From: Agarilytica sp033852165
GTDB lineage: Bacteria; Pseudomonadota; Gammaproteobacteria; Pseudomonadales; Cellvibrionaceae
NCBI GenBank assembly: GCA_033852165.1
Contig: JAWSUZ010000079.1
Location: 1-64,000, forward strand
Direction: 5' to 3'
Length of the DNA: 64,000 nucleotides
Part shown: in pieces, positions 33,001-41,000 of the stretch
Layout: every line of letters begins with the position of its first letter
Position numbering within the stretch: the stretch's first letter is position 1
Translations under genes and position numbers: made by a program
The notes under the pieces: model-generated
What the model saw: the letters and a program-made list of their open reading frames with translations, nothing else
Database searches by the model: none
Told to the model about the DNA's origin: nothing

Positions 33001-33906
33001 AAATCGAACAGGAATAACACTAACAAACATACCCGCCGTATTACGAAAAGACGCATTACTTCGATTCAAAATTGGTATTCCAAACACCAACTCACTTTGC
33101 TGACACGTGCGGGAAAAATATATGTACAACACACCAAGAATTAGGTGCAAGATGGAAACGCCAGATTGCTCAGACAGGGAATTCAAATCATTATAAAGTG
33201 AGCGAGGAACATAAAAACTGTGCCCAGCCCCTAAAGTCGTTAGGATTTTTGATTTAAAGTTAGATCGCGGCTGTAATAATACAGCGGGGATAGAGTGATA
33301 TTCTTTCTCCCAATACCGACAATCCTTTTCATATTGTCGAGAAGAACGATATTCTTTCTCTTTCTCTAGATAAGATACATAAGACAAACCAGATAAATCA
33401 GGATCATCACCACGCGTAAGCGCCGAATAAATATTCGCCAAAGAACGAGTTATTAATGCAATAGACCAACCATCCGCGATCAAATGATGATATTGCATTA
33501 ACCAATAATAACGATTTTCTGAAACCTTAACTAAGTCATAACGGAATAAAGGATTTTCGAAAACGTTATAGGGTTCCATTAATCGAATTTTCATCCAACC
33601 CAAAGCTGCCGACTCAGTGTTAGTACCGTTAGATAAATCTTTCAGCGGAACAGAAATCGATAATTCTGGTAAAAAATACTGCCGTGGTAATTCTCCTGCA
33701 GCTCTACTTTCATCAAACACCAATCGAAGCGCATCATGCTTTTTTATCAAAATATTGACCGATTGATCAAATCGGTCGGCATCAATGTGCCCATCAATCA
33801 AGACGTATCCACCGATATTGTACAAAGGTATATCGTGACGTAAGACTTGATCAAACCAGATTTCACTCTGTGAACTTGTCAAAGAAAAAAAAGATTGTTT
33901 CTTCAT
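17806..33906 (-). CDS. NRPS-1: five C-A-T modules, initiating subunit
   Basis: This 5366-residue synthetase starts the chain. It has five C-A-T modules: C motifs near residues 141, 1197, 2317, 3384 and 4437; A cores near 666, 1723, 2832, 3910 and 4960; carrier serines 1009, 2080, 3195, 4255 and 5306. There is no docking domain at the N-terminus, but a C domain precedes the first A domain, as in lipopeptide or EntF-type initiation. The last carrier has GGNSL, and the protein ends with an acidic tail, EGEAELSW. The ATG start is secure: an in-frame TAA lies three codons upstream and GAGG about 12 bp upstream. No epimerisation, methylation or PKS domains are present. It is the promoter-proximal gene of the operon, with 1.1 kb of non-coding DNA upstream. 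Confidence 0.95.
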   Translation of the reverse strand: MKKQSFFSLTSSQSEIWFDQVLRHDIPLYNIGGYVLIDGHIDADRFDQSVNILIKKHDALRLVFDESRAAGELPRQYFLPELSISVPLKDLSNGTNTESAALGWMKIRLMEPYNVFENPLFRYDLVKVSENRYYWLMQYHHLIADGWSIALITRSLANIYSALTRGDDPDLSGLSYVSYLEKEKEYRSSRQYEKDCRYWEKEYHSIPAVLLQPRSNFKSKILTTLGAGHSFYVPRSLYNDLNSLSEQSGVSILHLILGVLYIYFSRTCQQSELVFGIPILNRSNASFRNTAGMFVSVIPVRFDFSSGLSFRSLLTSIAQLLRRSYRHQRLSVSEINRIAGLGAENERSQLFDISVNYAKQSHDALFGDKPARTVTIDNQCGQIPLSVSIWEFNEDEDVQFDFSYNLAYFDHDDVQKLSERFIAILENSLGDIDRPIVDIPLVSMPDIECLMKWNDTTADYPQEKCIHELFEKQVRLSPDVVALVYGEKQLTYKQLNNQSNQLAHYLVTEKQLQPDALVGICLERSFEVMISILGVLKAGGAYVPLDPTYPAARLSYMLEDAALETVITHRRLLVQNPITELQALCLDDTFIQENISRQSSVNITPRELGLSSQHLAYVIYTSGSTGNPKGVMLEHAGICNLVSAQIDRFDVRPDSCVLQFASMTFDAAVSEWAMALCSGSKLVLLPSQEPEALNNTVMRHSVSHATLPPALLPFLDHEAWRNVACIVVAGERCPQELADNWSTNRCFYNAYGPSESTVCTSIGLYDPSQPVLHIGTPINNLCVYVLDERLNLMPVGVVAELYVGGIGLARGYLNRPDLTKEKFIRNPFSDNPNDRLYKTGDLVRWLADGNLEYVGRIDDQVKIRGFRIELGEIENTLLTHPSVSEAVVVAREDSIGDKRLVAYVVADVNYSEVDESVKQIIDRYRQHLSQTLPEYMLPSAFVFLDELPLSPNGKVDRKVLPTPDIRQGQADYLAPITDTEKFLCEIWQDVLGVERVGITDNFFHLGGHSLLATRVIAKVNHRMCVDVPLRALFNSSSVQALALTIGGLDSVAAYPPIERVSRTGPLLLSYAQQRLWFIDQLEQSSVQYNMSASLRLSGRLDDSALQRAFNTVVKRHESLRTVFIDQGNGPLQCIQVAPEFELRVTDLSHLDSDRQDDRVQHASVAEANKAFDLRRDLMLRAQLLKLTDEAHVLLVSMHHIASDGWSVGILLTELSTLYQAYSEGKDSPLSALSIQYADYAHWQRQWLQGDTLNQKVAYWRQQLAALPVVHNVPLDYPRPQKQTFSGARVTQLISKTNVDGLKTLCDAQGATLFMGLHAAFSVLLARYSGENDIVIGSPIANREQVEVESLIGLFVNTLVLRSDLSKAPSFVDLLAQSKQTALDAYAHQQVPFEQLVEVLQPERTLSHSPLCQIMLVLQNNQQSELLLTGLSQSPLVETGVQAKFDLTLNVQEGGHGLSVSWEYNTDLFDACTIERMADHFVILLHNLLARPHDNVHGIDLLSDDERYQQLVTWNDTRVDYLKDRCIHELFEIQAAEHPEAIALIFEEAQLTYGELNRQANQLAHYLVKENNLQPDTLVGICLNRSLEMVIAILGVLKSGGAYVPLDPDYPEARLAYMLEDAGLETVITRHDILERTPIAASRALCVDIPVIQQRLSSQSIDNVDAKKLGLNTRNLAYVIYTSGSTGNPKGVMIEHAAVVRLVTNTNFIDYENTSAIAQASNISFDAATFEIWGALVNGAKLVYVSKFELLNTSELHKKIEKCNIDTLFTTTALFNSVAESDPSCFARLKNVFFGGEECSIRAVRAIANSGKPSRLVHVYGPTENTTFSTWKNLDLETINNQESLAIGEPLNNTTAYVVNDAMTLQPIGVGGELLLGGEGVSRGYLNRSDLTKAKFIKNPFSSDASERLYKTGDLVRWLPDGNLEFIGRIDRQVKIRGFRIELGEIENTLLILELVSEAVVVAQEGMSGKTLVAYVVSNRLSKNLGATADDLIQKCRHHISQKLPEYMWPTVFVVLDILPLTPNGKVDRKALPVPRVNQSKNEYVPPQTETEKVLCDIWQDVLEVDQVGVADNFFRLGGHSLLLMRVLSKLQERGRNAEVSRLFGAATLREQASMLDSELDAVSCGKLDAESQSNYSVFRATPNLIPDPCYHLTPDMLPLINLTQEDLDTIIATVDGGVENIQDIYPLAPLQEGILFHYQMSEIGEDPYVLPALLVAKTRQQRDDFLGALQVVMDRHDALRTAIMWKDLPQAVQVVHRRVNLPIDHFTINPDMDLATQLDNQMEEAQKYLNITKAPLLRIQISEHQQSEQYFILLKLHHIIADHVALEIIQSEINTILQNELASLDAPLGYREFVSHSLHQAERLNYEVFFKEKLKGFSEPTAPFDLLNVHGSGGDIIEASREFPLLLARQTRELSQRLNISPAALFHSAFAWVVGVCSGQDDVVFGTVLSGRLQGTAGADCMLGMFINTLPCRLNLKDMNVESVVKQAQAELLSLLPYEQVSLAKAQQCSEFPSGIPLFTAILNYRHSARNSSDWGKDMGVEVLRAHERTNYPFTVSIDDFGEGFAITAQVNARIDPVRVVGYLQKAMESLIEALSASSVKNILDLSILPSSERKNLLAAGGDSEKYYSHDMCIHEQFEAQVINNPDAVALVFENTQLTYRELNQQANQLAHYLIAEKGVQSDTLVGICLNRSREMVVAILGVLKSGGAYVPLDPTYPEARLRHILNDTQLATVITSREILTDMSVISDQALCLDDDDVQVALKHQSVKDLDRSSTDERSSRLAYVIFTSGSTGKPKGVLTTHQNVTRLFTASESCFDFNEKDIWTLFHSYAFDFSVWELWGALIHGGRLLVIPYWITRSSDDFYQLLVKENVTVLNQTPSAFNLLMAVDEDRQESLALRYVIFGGEQLKPASLRPWMLRRGDKTPQLVNMYGITETTVHVTYHRILLNELMGNQEQSVIGRPLKDLSAWVLTPENQLAPVGVKGELHVGGSGLARGYLNRQDLTAEKFISNPFSDNPNDRLYKTGDLVRWLVDGNLEYVGRIDDQVKIRGFRIELGEIENTILTHPSVSETVVIAREDGAGDKCLVAYVVADVQYSEVDESVKQLIDCYRQHLRQTLPEYMLPSAFVFLDELPLSPNGKVDRKALPTPDIRLGQADYLAPITDTEKSLCEIWQDVLGVERVGITDNFFRLGGHSLLATRVIAKVNRQLCVDVPLKSLFNSSSVQTLALTIDGLDSVAAYPPIESMSDTGPLLLSYAQQRLWFIDQLEQSSVQYNMPASLRLSGSLNVSALQRAFNTVVRRHESLRTVFIDQGKGPFQRIHVSPEFELRVTDLSHLDSDRQEDSVQCASVAEANKTFDLRQDLMLRAQLLKLSEDAHILLVTIHHIASDGWSVGILLTELSALYQAYSEGKDNPLSPLSIQYADYAHWQRQWLQGDALNQKVAYWRQQLAALPVVHNVPLDYPRPKKQTFSGARLTQKIRKTDLEGLNALCDAQGATLFMGLHAAFSVLLARYSGENDIVIGSPIANREQVEVESLIGLFVNTLVLRSDLSDAPSFTDLLGKSKQTALDAYTHQQVPFEQLVEVLQPERSLSHSPLCQIMLVLQNNQQSELRLLGLTLSPLAETGVQAKFDLTLNVEESGHGLSVSWEYNTDLFNARTIERMADNFAILLHNLLARPHDNVHGIGLLSDAERYQQLVTWNATQAEYPEHLCIHELFERQAEEHPESIALIFEETQLTYGELNRQANQLAHYLITEKGVQPETLVGVCMERSLEMVIAILGILKAGGAYVPLDSDYPEERLAYMLEDAGLETVITTLGVLSKTPVTVAQSLCLDDGIVKQQLSYQTVENLLPSTLTLTAKKLAYVIYTSGSSGQPKGVMISHQGLVNLMGDNAERFSIGQKTRFLQNTSISFDAASWVFWMSLSHGASVVVEKEIMADRHYLEALINQKKISHVMMVPSSLSFLEPDHVPNLQCVIVGGDKCPQSLSNKWNEKFSFFNAYGPTENTICSSVKNIVCNETVNIGRIVQNSRAYVLDNLGEPLPIGVVGELHLGGVGLAQGYLNRPEMTAEKFIPNPFDGISNRLYKTGDRVRWLPNGDLEYLGRIDDQVKIRGFRIELGEIENTLLTHPSVSETVVVAREDNVGDKRLVAYVVAEEQCSEADKSVKWLIDRYCQHLGQTLPEYMLPSAFVFLDDLPLSPNGKVDRKVLPAPDMCQGQLDYSAPITDTEKSLCEIWQYVLGVERVSINDNFFRLGGHSLSAVRMIAKVEFELEVRVPVREVFEHTTVEKLALFIDLNLQGNMASTIFPRKKDQLIPLSFVQKSYWFLYQLEDGSATYNSALTLRLKGVVNIDALEKSFQTLISRHENLRTRLVLIESDPYQVVDAISPWVLPLVNTHARDVTDLVRQEATRVFILDQEPAFRVKLFCLGNNENVLSIVSHHTVMDGWSMDILLRELAQLYDTFCFGVDSELPPLPIQYGDYAVWQQQTFMGEIYQTQCAYWKEKLNGLAPLIDLPTDYTRPPMQSYCGDSCEIVIPALLSKALSSYASSQGVTLFHVVLSGMAILLSRYTRTTDIPLGTAIANRPQPVLEELVGCFVNTVVLRCEVSRDEDFNTIVQQVKDTALDAFSHADVPFDSVVDAVNPERSLGVPPIFQVMFRLHNQARGEGVELTGLEIEPFPFSSQSTVELDLNVSLMETAEGIRGEFAYATDLFCKETIQRFIRHYVQLLTEAMKTPTQAVGLLGFLSEHEQRQLSCWNDTTMAYPEDECIHTLFEASAARLPEKSAYICGEERYSYASLNAKANQMAHWLRDQGVGPEVRVGVCVGRSAWMGLSLLAVLKSGGTYVPLDPAYPKEHLGHMLAVAKPTVILTEQLLVERLPESSAQFVCVDQGDERWAEASTDNPTHLTGAEHSAYILFTSGSTGKPKGILVAHKSLRNMPLAHSHWNLLSEKSRILQFASLSFSISIWNSFMAWVAGATLYQVTEEESLPGDALYQLIEREQITTATWPVSVLCALPIDHIAKSLQIIISSAEPCNDEVVLRWAEGGRRFLNMYGNTEVSIGSTLYEYQQSGQRLSIGRAFPNTTMYLLDKQLQPVPVGVVAEIYTGGIGLAKGYVNQPEETREKFIQNPFSNTAEERLYKTGDLGRYLSNGEIEFIGRDDFQVNIRGFRIELAEVEGVLRSHDAIDEVVVVTNKDHQGIDQLVCFYVIKNCSASRGDLTAQSLRTLVADRLPNYMIPAIFVSLDEMPLTPNRKVDRLALSASTVDRIDQAEYEASETETQRILCDIYRDMLDVERIGLSDNFFHLGGNSLLATKLLVKVNDVLGIKLTIREVFSCENIRMMSELIDRYLLLKQKELLSKETEGEAELSW
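21050..24225 (-). other. NRPS module 4 (C-A-T), substrate X
   Basis: The A code is D-A-W-M-I-G-A-I-C-K, the same as module 6. The C domain (HHIASDGWS near 3384) is nearly identical at DNA level to the C domain of module 2. The carrier is GGHSLSAVR, with Ser for the second Leu of the usual SLL. Confidence 0.75.
24225..27580 (-). other. NRPS module 3 (C-A-T), predicted Thr; C domain dual C/E-like
   Basis: The A code reads D-F-W-N-I-G-M-V-H-K, the standard threonine code. The C domain differs from all others here: it starts DIYPLAPLQEGILFH, has HHIIADH instead of HHxxxDG, and carries HYQMSEIGED near its start, close to the HH[I/L]xxxxGD motif of dual condensation/epimerisation domains. If active as such, the module 2 residue would be D-configured. 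Confidence 0.75.
27580..30780 (-). other. NRPS module 2 (C-A-T), predicted aliphatic residue
   Basis: The A code reads D-A-F-T-F-G-V-T-F-K, two positions away from an Ile/Val-type code (DAFFLGVTFK), so a branched aliphatic residue is the best guess. The C domain has HHIASDGWS (near 1197). The carrier is GGHSLLLMR (Ser2080). Confidence 0.65.
30780..33906 (-). other. NRPS module 1 (starter-like C-A-T), predicted Tyr
   Basis: The A code reads D-A-S-T-V-A-A-V-C-K, assigned to tyrosine in several known NRPSs. The N-terminal C domain (LTSSQSEIWFDQ, HHLIADGWS near 141) is of the type found first in lipopeptide synthetases and EntF. Its active motif is intact, so it probably attaches an acyl or aryl group to Tyr, delivered from outside this window. 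No acyl-CoA ligase or free carrier is encoded nearby. Confidence 0.7.
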
Positions 33907-35026
33907 ACCAACTTACATCCTCACAATCAAAACTTGCCAAAGGTTTAACATACGATGAGCAGTACACGCCCACGGTCAAACGCACTCCAGCAGGGGAAGT
34001 GAATTTCAAACAAATACAAATTTATTTGTGCGGCCAGAACAATTAAGAACAGTGGTTTTTATTTTTATATAATAATTACAGGATTAGACTTCTACATAAT
34101 CAAGAAGAAACAGAAGGCGATCAACGCCTACACTAACCGAAACACATTAAACACCCACAAGACTCAACCGGCCGCTCTAACAGGGCGTTCAACCAACATT
34201 AACGTAAAACAAAACCATAAAAACCTCGCAGTTATTTAACAGGAGCCTTCCAATGGACGATAAAAATAGAGAAATTCGAATATTAAAAACACATTCACGC
34301 CAACACTATACAAACTTAGCGCCACCCCGCTAATCAGCAAAGATATATGAATGCGACACAAAACAAATAATACTGACTAAAGAAAGTAACGAGTTCTGAA
34401 AACTCATAAAACGGCATTAGACTAACCACGCACCTAACAGGAAATATGATCAGCAACCACCATATCACATTACATGTTTTTTACCGCGTTACTTTCCTGC
34501 TCAATATAAAGGGCATTTCTAAACGCAGACCAGCACGCTAAACGCCGGTTCACAAGCGTAAAATATACGGCGAAAGCCAAACAACTTGATAAACATATTA
34601 ATCAAATCCATAAGACTCCACAACACTTTCGTTCAGAGGTAAACGCAACTGACGGGTGGTTTAGTGTTTTTCCAGAGGAACACCAGAGGAATTTAGTGGC
34701 AAGCAGGAAAGTCACAATTGTAATATTACAGGTATAAAATAGCCATTTACGCCCCCCCCCAACCAATATCAGAAGTAAATGGTCGAAAACCACAGATCAA
34801 CGATAGCCATAAGAGGAAATAATGTCACTCTATTCGTTTCCAAAATATAAACTCATGGTGTCCAATTTCCTACACATCCATACATTTTAGGCCCCAATCT
34901 CAACACAAGAAAAGAGGATCGAGGTGTTATTTCCCAAACTGCCGCCGTACACAAAAAATCGAGCACGACAACAACCTCGAAACAACTACGCTACCTTAGG
35001 CAGCGTAGTTTAAAAACTCAACCCCT
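33907..35026. other. 1.1-kb non-coding gap upstream of the NRPS operon
   Basis: No open frame with family resemblance is present on either strand. The gap must hold the NRPS promoter and any terminator of the Rhs gene, both transcribed leftward. It has AT-rich stretches (for example near 34060-34080) and a run of nine Cs at about 34752-34760. I could not find a promoter with good -35/-10 spacing. A small immunity gene for the upstream Rhs toxin would be expected here; the only minus-strand frame (63 codons, 34602-34793) is not convincing. Confidence 0.5.
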
Positions 35027-38000
35027 CTAATCCTTCACCTTCCTCCATTCGGAGCGCCAATATTTATTGGTGTTTTTATAATCCTTAAATGCTTTATGCC
35101 TTCTACCAAGCCCTAAGGCAGCACGCTTCGAAATAACCCAATCGGTTGCTTCCAATTCCACGTATGGCCCTACCTGCTCATTTGAAAGAAAATCTAAACC
35201 GCCCAGTCGAAATTGCATTGCGTGGGTTAACTCTTCGGCGAGCGTTTGAATAAAACGCGTCCCTTCCATATTCGACGCCAAACCCTCGTCGATTAAGATG
35301 GTGCCATCTCGTGCAATCGTTCCCCAAGCCGCCACACCCGAAGTGAAGCGTTTAATCTCTGAGCCGCTGGCGAAGCGCACTTTAAAATCGGGGTACTTGT
35401 CACGATCAAAATCATACAGTTCCAGAATTTTAGTGATCTCAGCCGCTTTCTCGTCTAGGACTCGTTGTTGCTCCACTTTTATTTTATCGGCTTCAGCCGC
35501 TTCACTCTCGCCATTAAAGACCTGAGCAAATGCTGCCGTTCCCGCACCATTAACAAATTTACCGCCTGAAACTTTTGAAATCGTGCCGCCGATAATCGCA
35601 GCCGTCGCAATTCTAAAGCCGGCTTTTGATGACTCCGTTCCAATCATGTTATTCACATTGGCAAGTTTGGTTAAACCTGCCGAGGCAAAACCGTGGGCAA
35701 ACTTACCGCCTTGTAATTCAGCCATTACGCCTCCGACCATTCCGTGCGCAAGGGCTTTGGCTGGCAAACTTAAATGGTCAGCACCCCCAATCGCACTGAA
35801 CACCGAACTGGAGGCATAAGAAATTGCCCCGGCTTTCATCCCGTCGAATAAACTTGCGCCGTTGGAATAGGCCATGACTTCGGCGTAAAGCGCCAGGGCT
35901 TCGGGCCCACCGTAATAGCCAATTATCGCCGACACAATGCCGTTAACAATGGCGTTACTGCCCAAAAATTGCATATACGGTTGGATAATGTTTTTGCCAA
36001 CCCAGGTGTGCTGAATGGTGTAACGAAGGATGGCTGAAAATATAAAATAGCCACTCGGGTCTGTCGCATTCAAGGGGTTATTTCTGACGTAGGAATAACG
36101 GTTATACATTTGCGTATCGGCGACCACTTGAATAAACGGGTCCGCTTGTAAAAACCGCCCTAAACGTGGATCGTAAACACGCCCGTTCATATGGATGAGT
36201 CCAACCTCGTCCAGCATTTCTTGGCCAGTAAAACCGCGTGTGGTATTTGCGTGATCAAAATTCAGTAATTCAGTGACATTCAAGTCTGACCAATCCGCCG
36301 CGTTACGACGCTGCCCCCAAGCATCGAAACTCATTTCTTGAATCACGGTGCCGTTGCCGTCGGTGATAAAGTCCAGCGAACCCAGATGATCTTTATAAAG
36401 ATAGGTTTTTTCGGTATCGCGGATCTCGCCTTCGGTACTGGTCGTTGTGGTGTAAATAGCCACGCCGTTAATCATGCGCTTCCACTGCACCGTGTCGCTG
36501 CCCAGTTCGCTAATACGCTCGACGCTACCCAGATAGCGGGTTTCTTTTATGCTGCCAGTATCGCTATTGGTATCGGTACGCAGGTAACGCGAACGACCGG
36601 GGCCATATTTAAAGGCAATACGGTGATTACCTTTTGTAATGAGGCTCGGTTTATCGAAACTGGTGTACGTGAGCGAGCGCCCTGCCAAACTTCCTACGGC
36701 GGTATCAGCGGTTAAATTACCGTTGGCATCATAGCTGTAAGTAACGCCATCGCCGGTTGTGCTCACCGCATGCGGACCTGCGCTATTTTGCCCGTAGGTA
36801 TACGTGCCCACGCCGGTTTTACTGAGGATATTACCGATGCTGTTGTAGGTCATCGTGTTAACACCGGCCAAAGAAAAGGGGCCGATGGGACCACTAATGG
36901 GGCCGCTGATGGTGGTGCTGCTGCCGCTATCGCTACTGCCGCCGACAGAGCCGATAGTGGTGCTGATAGTACCGACAAGACCGATGCTTTTGGAAATACC
37001 GACGGTATTGAGCGTGCTGCTCAACAGACGATTAAGACCATCGTAAGCAAAAGTTTCAGTAAGGTTCCGGCTGCCGCTGGTGTTATGGCGAGTTTCCAAG
37101 TTGCCAACAGAATCCCACTCATACTCAATGGATTGTATTTGTTGGCCAATCAGTAACTGCGCGTACTGCCCCTGTAAACGCCCCGTTTTCGCGTCATAGT
37201 CGAAGCGACTGATGCTACCGTTCCCCAATATGGCCGAGGTCACTTGGCCACGCACGTTTTGCTCACTGACACGATAAACTTCGTCATTACTGGCGATGTC
37301 GGTGATGTAACTCAAATGCCCGTAGCTGTTGTAATAATTGTGAATACCGCTGCCGACGCTAACGGCGCTGGTGCTGCTGGTGCTATCTCGGCCATTACTT
37401 CCATTGCTGCCGCCGCTGATTGCCGTGAGGTCGAATGAATCGTAATGACGCTTGATCCGGTTATACGGGTCGTAGACGGTTTGTGTCATGTAATCAAAAC
37501 CGCCACTTTCGTCATGGCTGGTCAAGACTTTGAAGCCTCGGCCATATTGATCGTATTGATAAAAGCGCGCAAAACCGCCGATAAATTCAACCACATAATC
37601 GAGTTGCCCAAGGCCATTCGCGGCGGTGTCGTAGAACCATTGCGTATCACCTTCGATAACCCCACTAGCCAAACGATCGATGCGGCTAATCATGCGGCCT
37701 AGTCGATCGTAGCTGAGCGTGCGGGTTTGCGATTTCGCATCGGTTTGCACAATCAATTCGCCAAAGGCGTTGTAATCGTAAGTCCAATAGCCTTTGTCGG
37801 GGTCGCTCATGGCGATTTTACGACTCAGATTATCGTAGGTCATTTCCACACGAATATTATGAGGATCATCAAGGGATCCTAAGCTCACTGCGGCGGTGAG
37901 ATTGCCCACAGGGTCGTATTCGTAGCGGAGGCGTCCGCCCAGATGGTCGGTCACTTCAATTAACTCACCCAGGGCATTTTTGACTTCGGTTTTACGTTGC

Positions 38001-41000
38001 CCAAGGTCATTGGTGGTGACCGCGGTGTAGGCGTCGTAACTCATCAGGCTACCGGAACCGGTATCTAACGGTGAATGTACGGCCGTCGGGCGCCCCAACA
38101 AATCGTAGTCGGTGGTGGTCCACTCGGTGGCGGTACCGAAATGCGGTTCGCTCAAGCGAGCCACGCGGCCTAGCTCGTCGTATTCCGTATCAACATGGCT
38201 ATAACTGCCGTCGAGCAATAACAGGCTTTCTCGGATTCTGCGCCCAAGGACATCGTAAAGCGACACCTTGTTGACGCGGCTGCTGGCGATGGAGCGCTCT
38301 TCGACTTTGAATACCGCCGTCGACAACGTACAACTGCCAGTACACCAACTCCCCAGGGTGATAATCGCGGAACCAACATCGCTGTAATTTAAGTATTGCG
38401 AACCAAAGCGATCGTATTCGGCATAGACACTCACGCCACTAACATCGGTGACTTCCGTGGGTGCACCGCGATAGTCACGGGCTTCGACGGATTGAATTAA
38501 GTGCCCCAAGCTGTCGTAACCGCGATCGACATAGCGGCCCAGTGCATCGTATTCGCTGCGACTGTAACGAGATACCCCGTCAACATTGGTTTGAGTGGAC
38601 TTGAGTCGATTGCCCATGAAATCGTATTCGTAGGTGGTTGTTAAACTGAGTGCATCACCTGGCGCGACGACTTCGCTCAATAACAGACCTTTTAAGTGTC
38701 CACTGTTGTAATAAGTGAAAGTAGAGCTGCGAGTATCACTGTCACCGTTGCGAGTCGTCGTCACATCACTGCGACTGAGGCGGCCTTTTTCTCGCTCCCA
38801 CACGCTGCTGCCATACTGGCCGAGTGTTTGCTTTTCTAGGCTATCGCCGCCGCCCTCGATAAGAACGGTGACCTCTGTCGGGTTGCCGTAATTATCGTAG
38901 CGATTGGTCGTGGTCACGGTTTGCACAAGCTCGCCCTGAGTTAAACCACCGCCGCTCAAGGCGTAAGTGAGTTCAACGCTTTCGGCAACATAAGGCTGGT
39001 AGGGTTTGGGGGTATCGGCCCCAGCAAAATTCTTTAACTGCCAAATATTCTGTGCCGTGCTGAGCACCACGCCGTCTTCATCGCCCTGACGCGGACCTCT
39101 GACGACGGTGGTAAGTGGATGCCCAATAAAGGGGAAGTCTTGGCGATAGGTGGTGGTGGTTTCGATACCGCTTTGTTCATCAACCGTTTTAATCGCCTGA
39201 AAGCCTAGCATTCCCCTGCCTGAGGCCTGCACCTTGGCTTCACCGTAGTAATAACTAATGGCACTCTCGGCATTGGGGTCACCTTGCACTGGCGCAGAAC
39301 TTGAAACACGGGTGACGACTGTCATCGGGCCGGTCAGTTCTAATACGGGTTTATCACGTCCAAAGCCATGGCTTCCCGCTGGTAATTCCCAGTCTGCGTT
39401 AAGTGCACTGTATAGCGTGTCGGCATCGATAAAAGAGTAGTCATAATCGGTGCAACCCAAACTACCGATTGGCAAGGTCAAATCATCGGGAATACAAATT
39501 TGCCCCTGGTTCGTCATTGCACCTAAGCGCTCGTAGTTACCATTGAGACCTAAAGAACCGTAGGAAATTTGCGTCATACTGCCAAGAGCATTGGTGATCG
39601 TGCTGATCACGGCGCTGGGTTGCAAACTGCCCTGCGCGATCGACACTTGGAATTGATCATCCCATACGTGCAAATAATCAGGACGCCCATCACCGTTCAT
39701 ATCAATAAAGACATGGGCATGATTTTCGTCGTTGCTGATATCGAGAATTTCTTGGGTGCTTGAAAAGCCACCCACGCCATCACCGTATCGTGCGTAGATT
39801 TTGCCCGCTACAATATCGTTCCAGACAACGTCTGCAACGCCATCTTGGTTGTAATCCATAAATTGCAGGTCGTAGTCTTCTTCTTCGTCAGATGAGGCTT
39901 GCAGTAATAATTGTTCGCTTCCGTAGTTTCCGCCGCTATCACTTGCACCATGGTTAAGGCGATAAAACCAAGAGCGTTCATCATCAAGATTATATCGTCG
40001 CTTGCGATAAATCACATCGCTTAGACCATCACCGTTAATATCCAATGAATGAGTTTCGGCAAATACATTGGCAAGTGTTTCGTCATCATTGGCAATTAAA
40101 TAACCGACTTCTCCGCGATAATGAAAGCCTGCGCTAACACTACCGTCAACACTGTTATGAAGCGTAACCACCCAGACTTGATGATGATTAATACATCCAA
40201 AAATCTCGACACAGGAGACGGAGGTTTTACTTAACACCACATCGGAATTACCATCGCCATCGTAATCACCGGCTGAAGCAAAGCGATAAACAAAGAGATC
40301 AAATTCACCGGCAATTAGGTTTTCTTTGCCCTCGTCTGTTCCCGCAGGTACAGGATTAAAAGCCAAATCTATGGGGCTAGAAAAACGGTAGAAGCGATTG
40401 GAGCTTATGGACTGTGATGGGTCTTGCTCTAATAAACGAAGATACAGTTTGTGATCGTCGAGTCTGTCTAGATACATCACATCCATCAAGCCATCTGAGT
40501 TTGCATCGGCTAAGAAAATTTCACTGCTAGCAATTCCCAGATCGATTGGCGTTCCCGACAAACGCCATTCACCGCTTGACAACAAAGTCGAGAGGTATAA
40601 ATTCCAGCCACCCGAATGGCTGCTGTACACCATCACATCCTGTCGACCATCGGCGTTGTAATCGATGATTTCCATCTTCACGACTTCACGGCTCGCATCG
40701 CCGTCAAAGCTAACAAAGGCCTTATTCGTGAACATGGTTTGTTTTAATTCACCATCACCCGACAGCATGTAGCGCATTTCGAATTCAACATCGGGGCCAC
40801 TGGCAGCCCATTGCAACCACACCAAGTCCATCATGCCGTCGCCATTAATATCCGCAGGCTTCCAGCCATAAAGTCCTTTTGTCACCACTCCGTTAAACGC
40901 TTCTGCAGGCAATTGACTATTGAAACCATCGACATCGTTAATCCAGGTGAATTCGGTGGGCTTCAAACAGTTAGCCAGACTTGCCACGCTGACAAATTCA

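Noticed and set aside
33930..34080. Promoter of the NRPS operon near TTGACC (minus strand)
   Set aside because: The best -10 candidate (TATGTT) is 20-21 bp away, outside normal spacing; no convincing promoter could be named.
34602..34793. 63-codon minus-strand frame as immunity gene for the Rhs toxin
   Set aside because: It crosses a run of nine Cs, lacks a ribosome site and has no conserved features; position alone is not enough.
36338..37438. Plus-strand frames opposite the Rhs core
   Set aside because: They are antisense to conserved YD/Rhs coding sequence, with low-complexity translations and no start signals.
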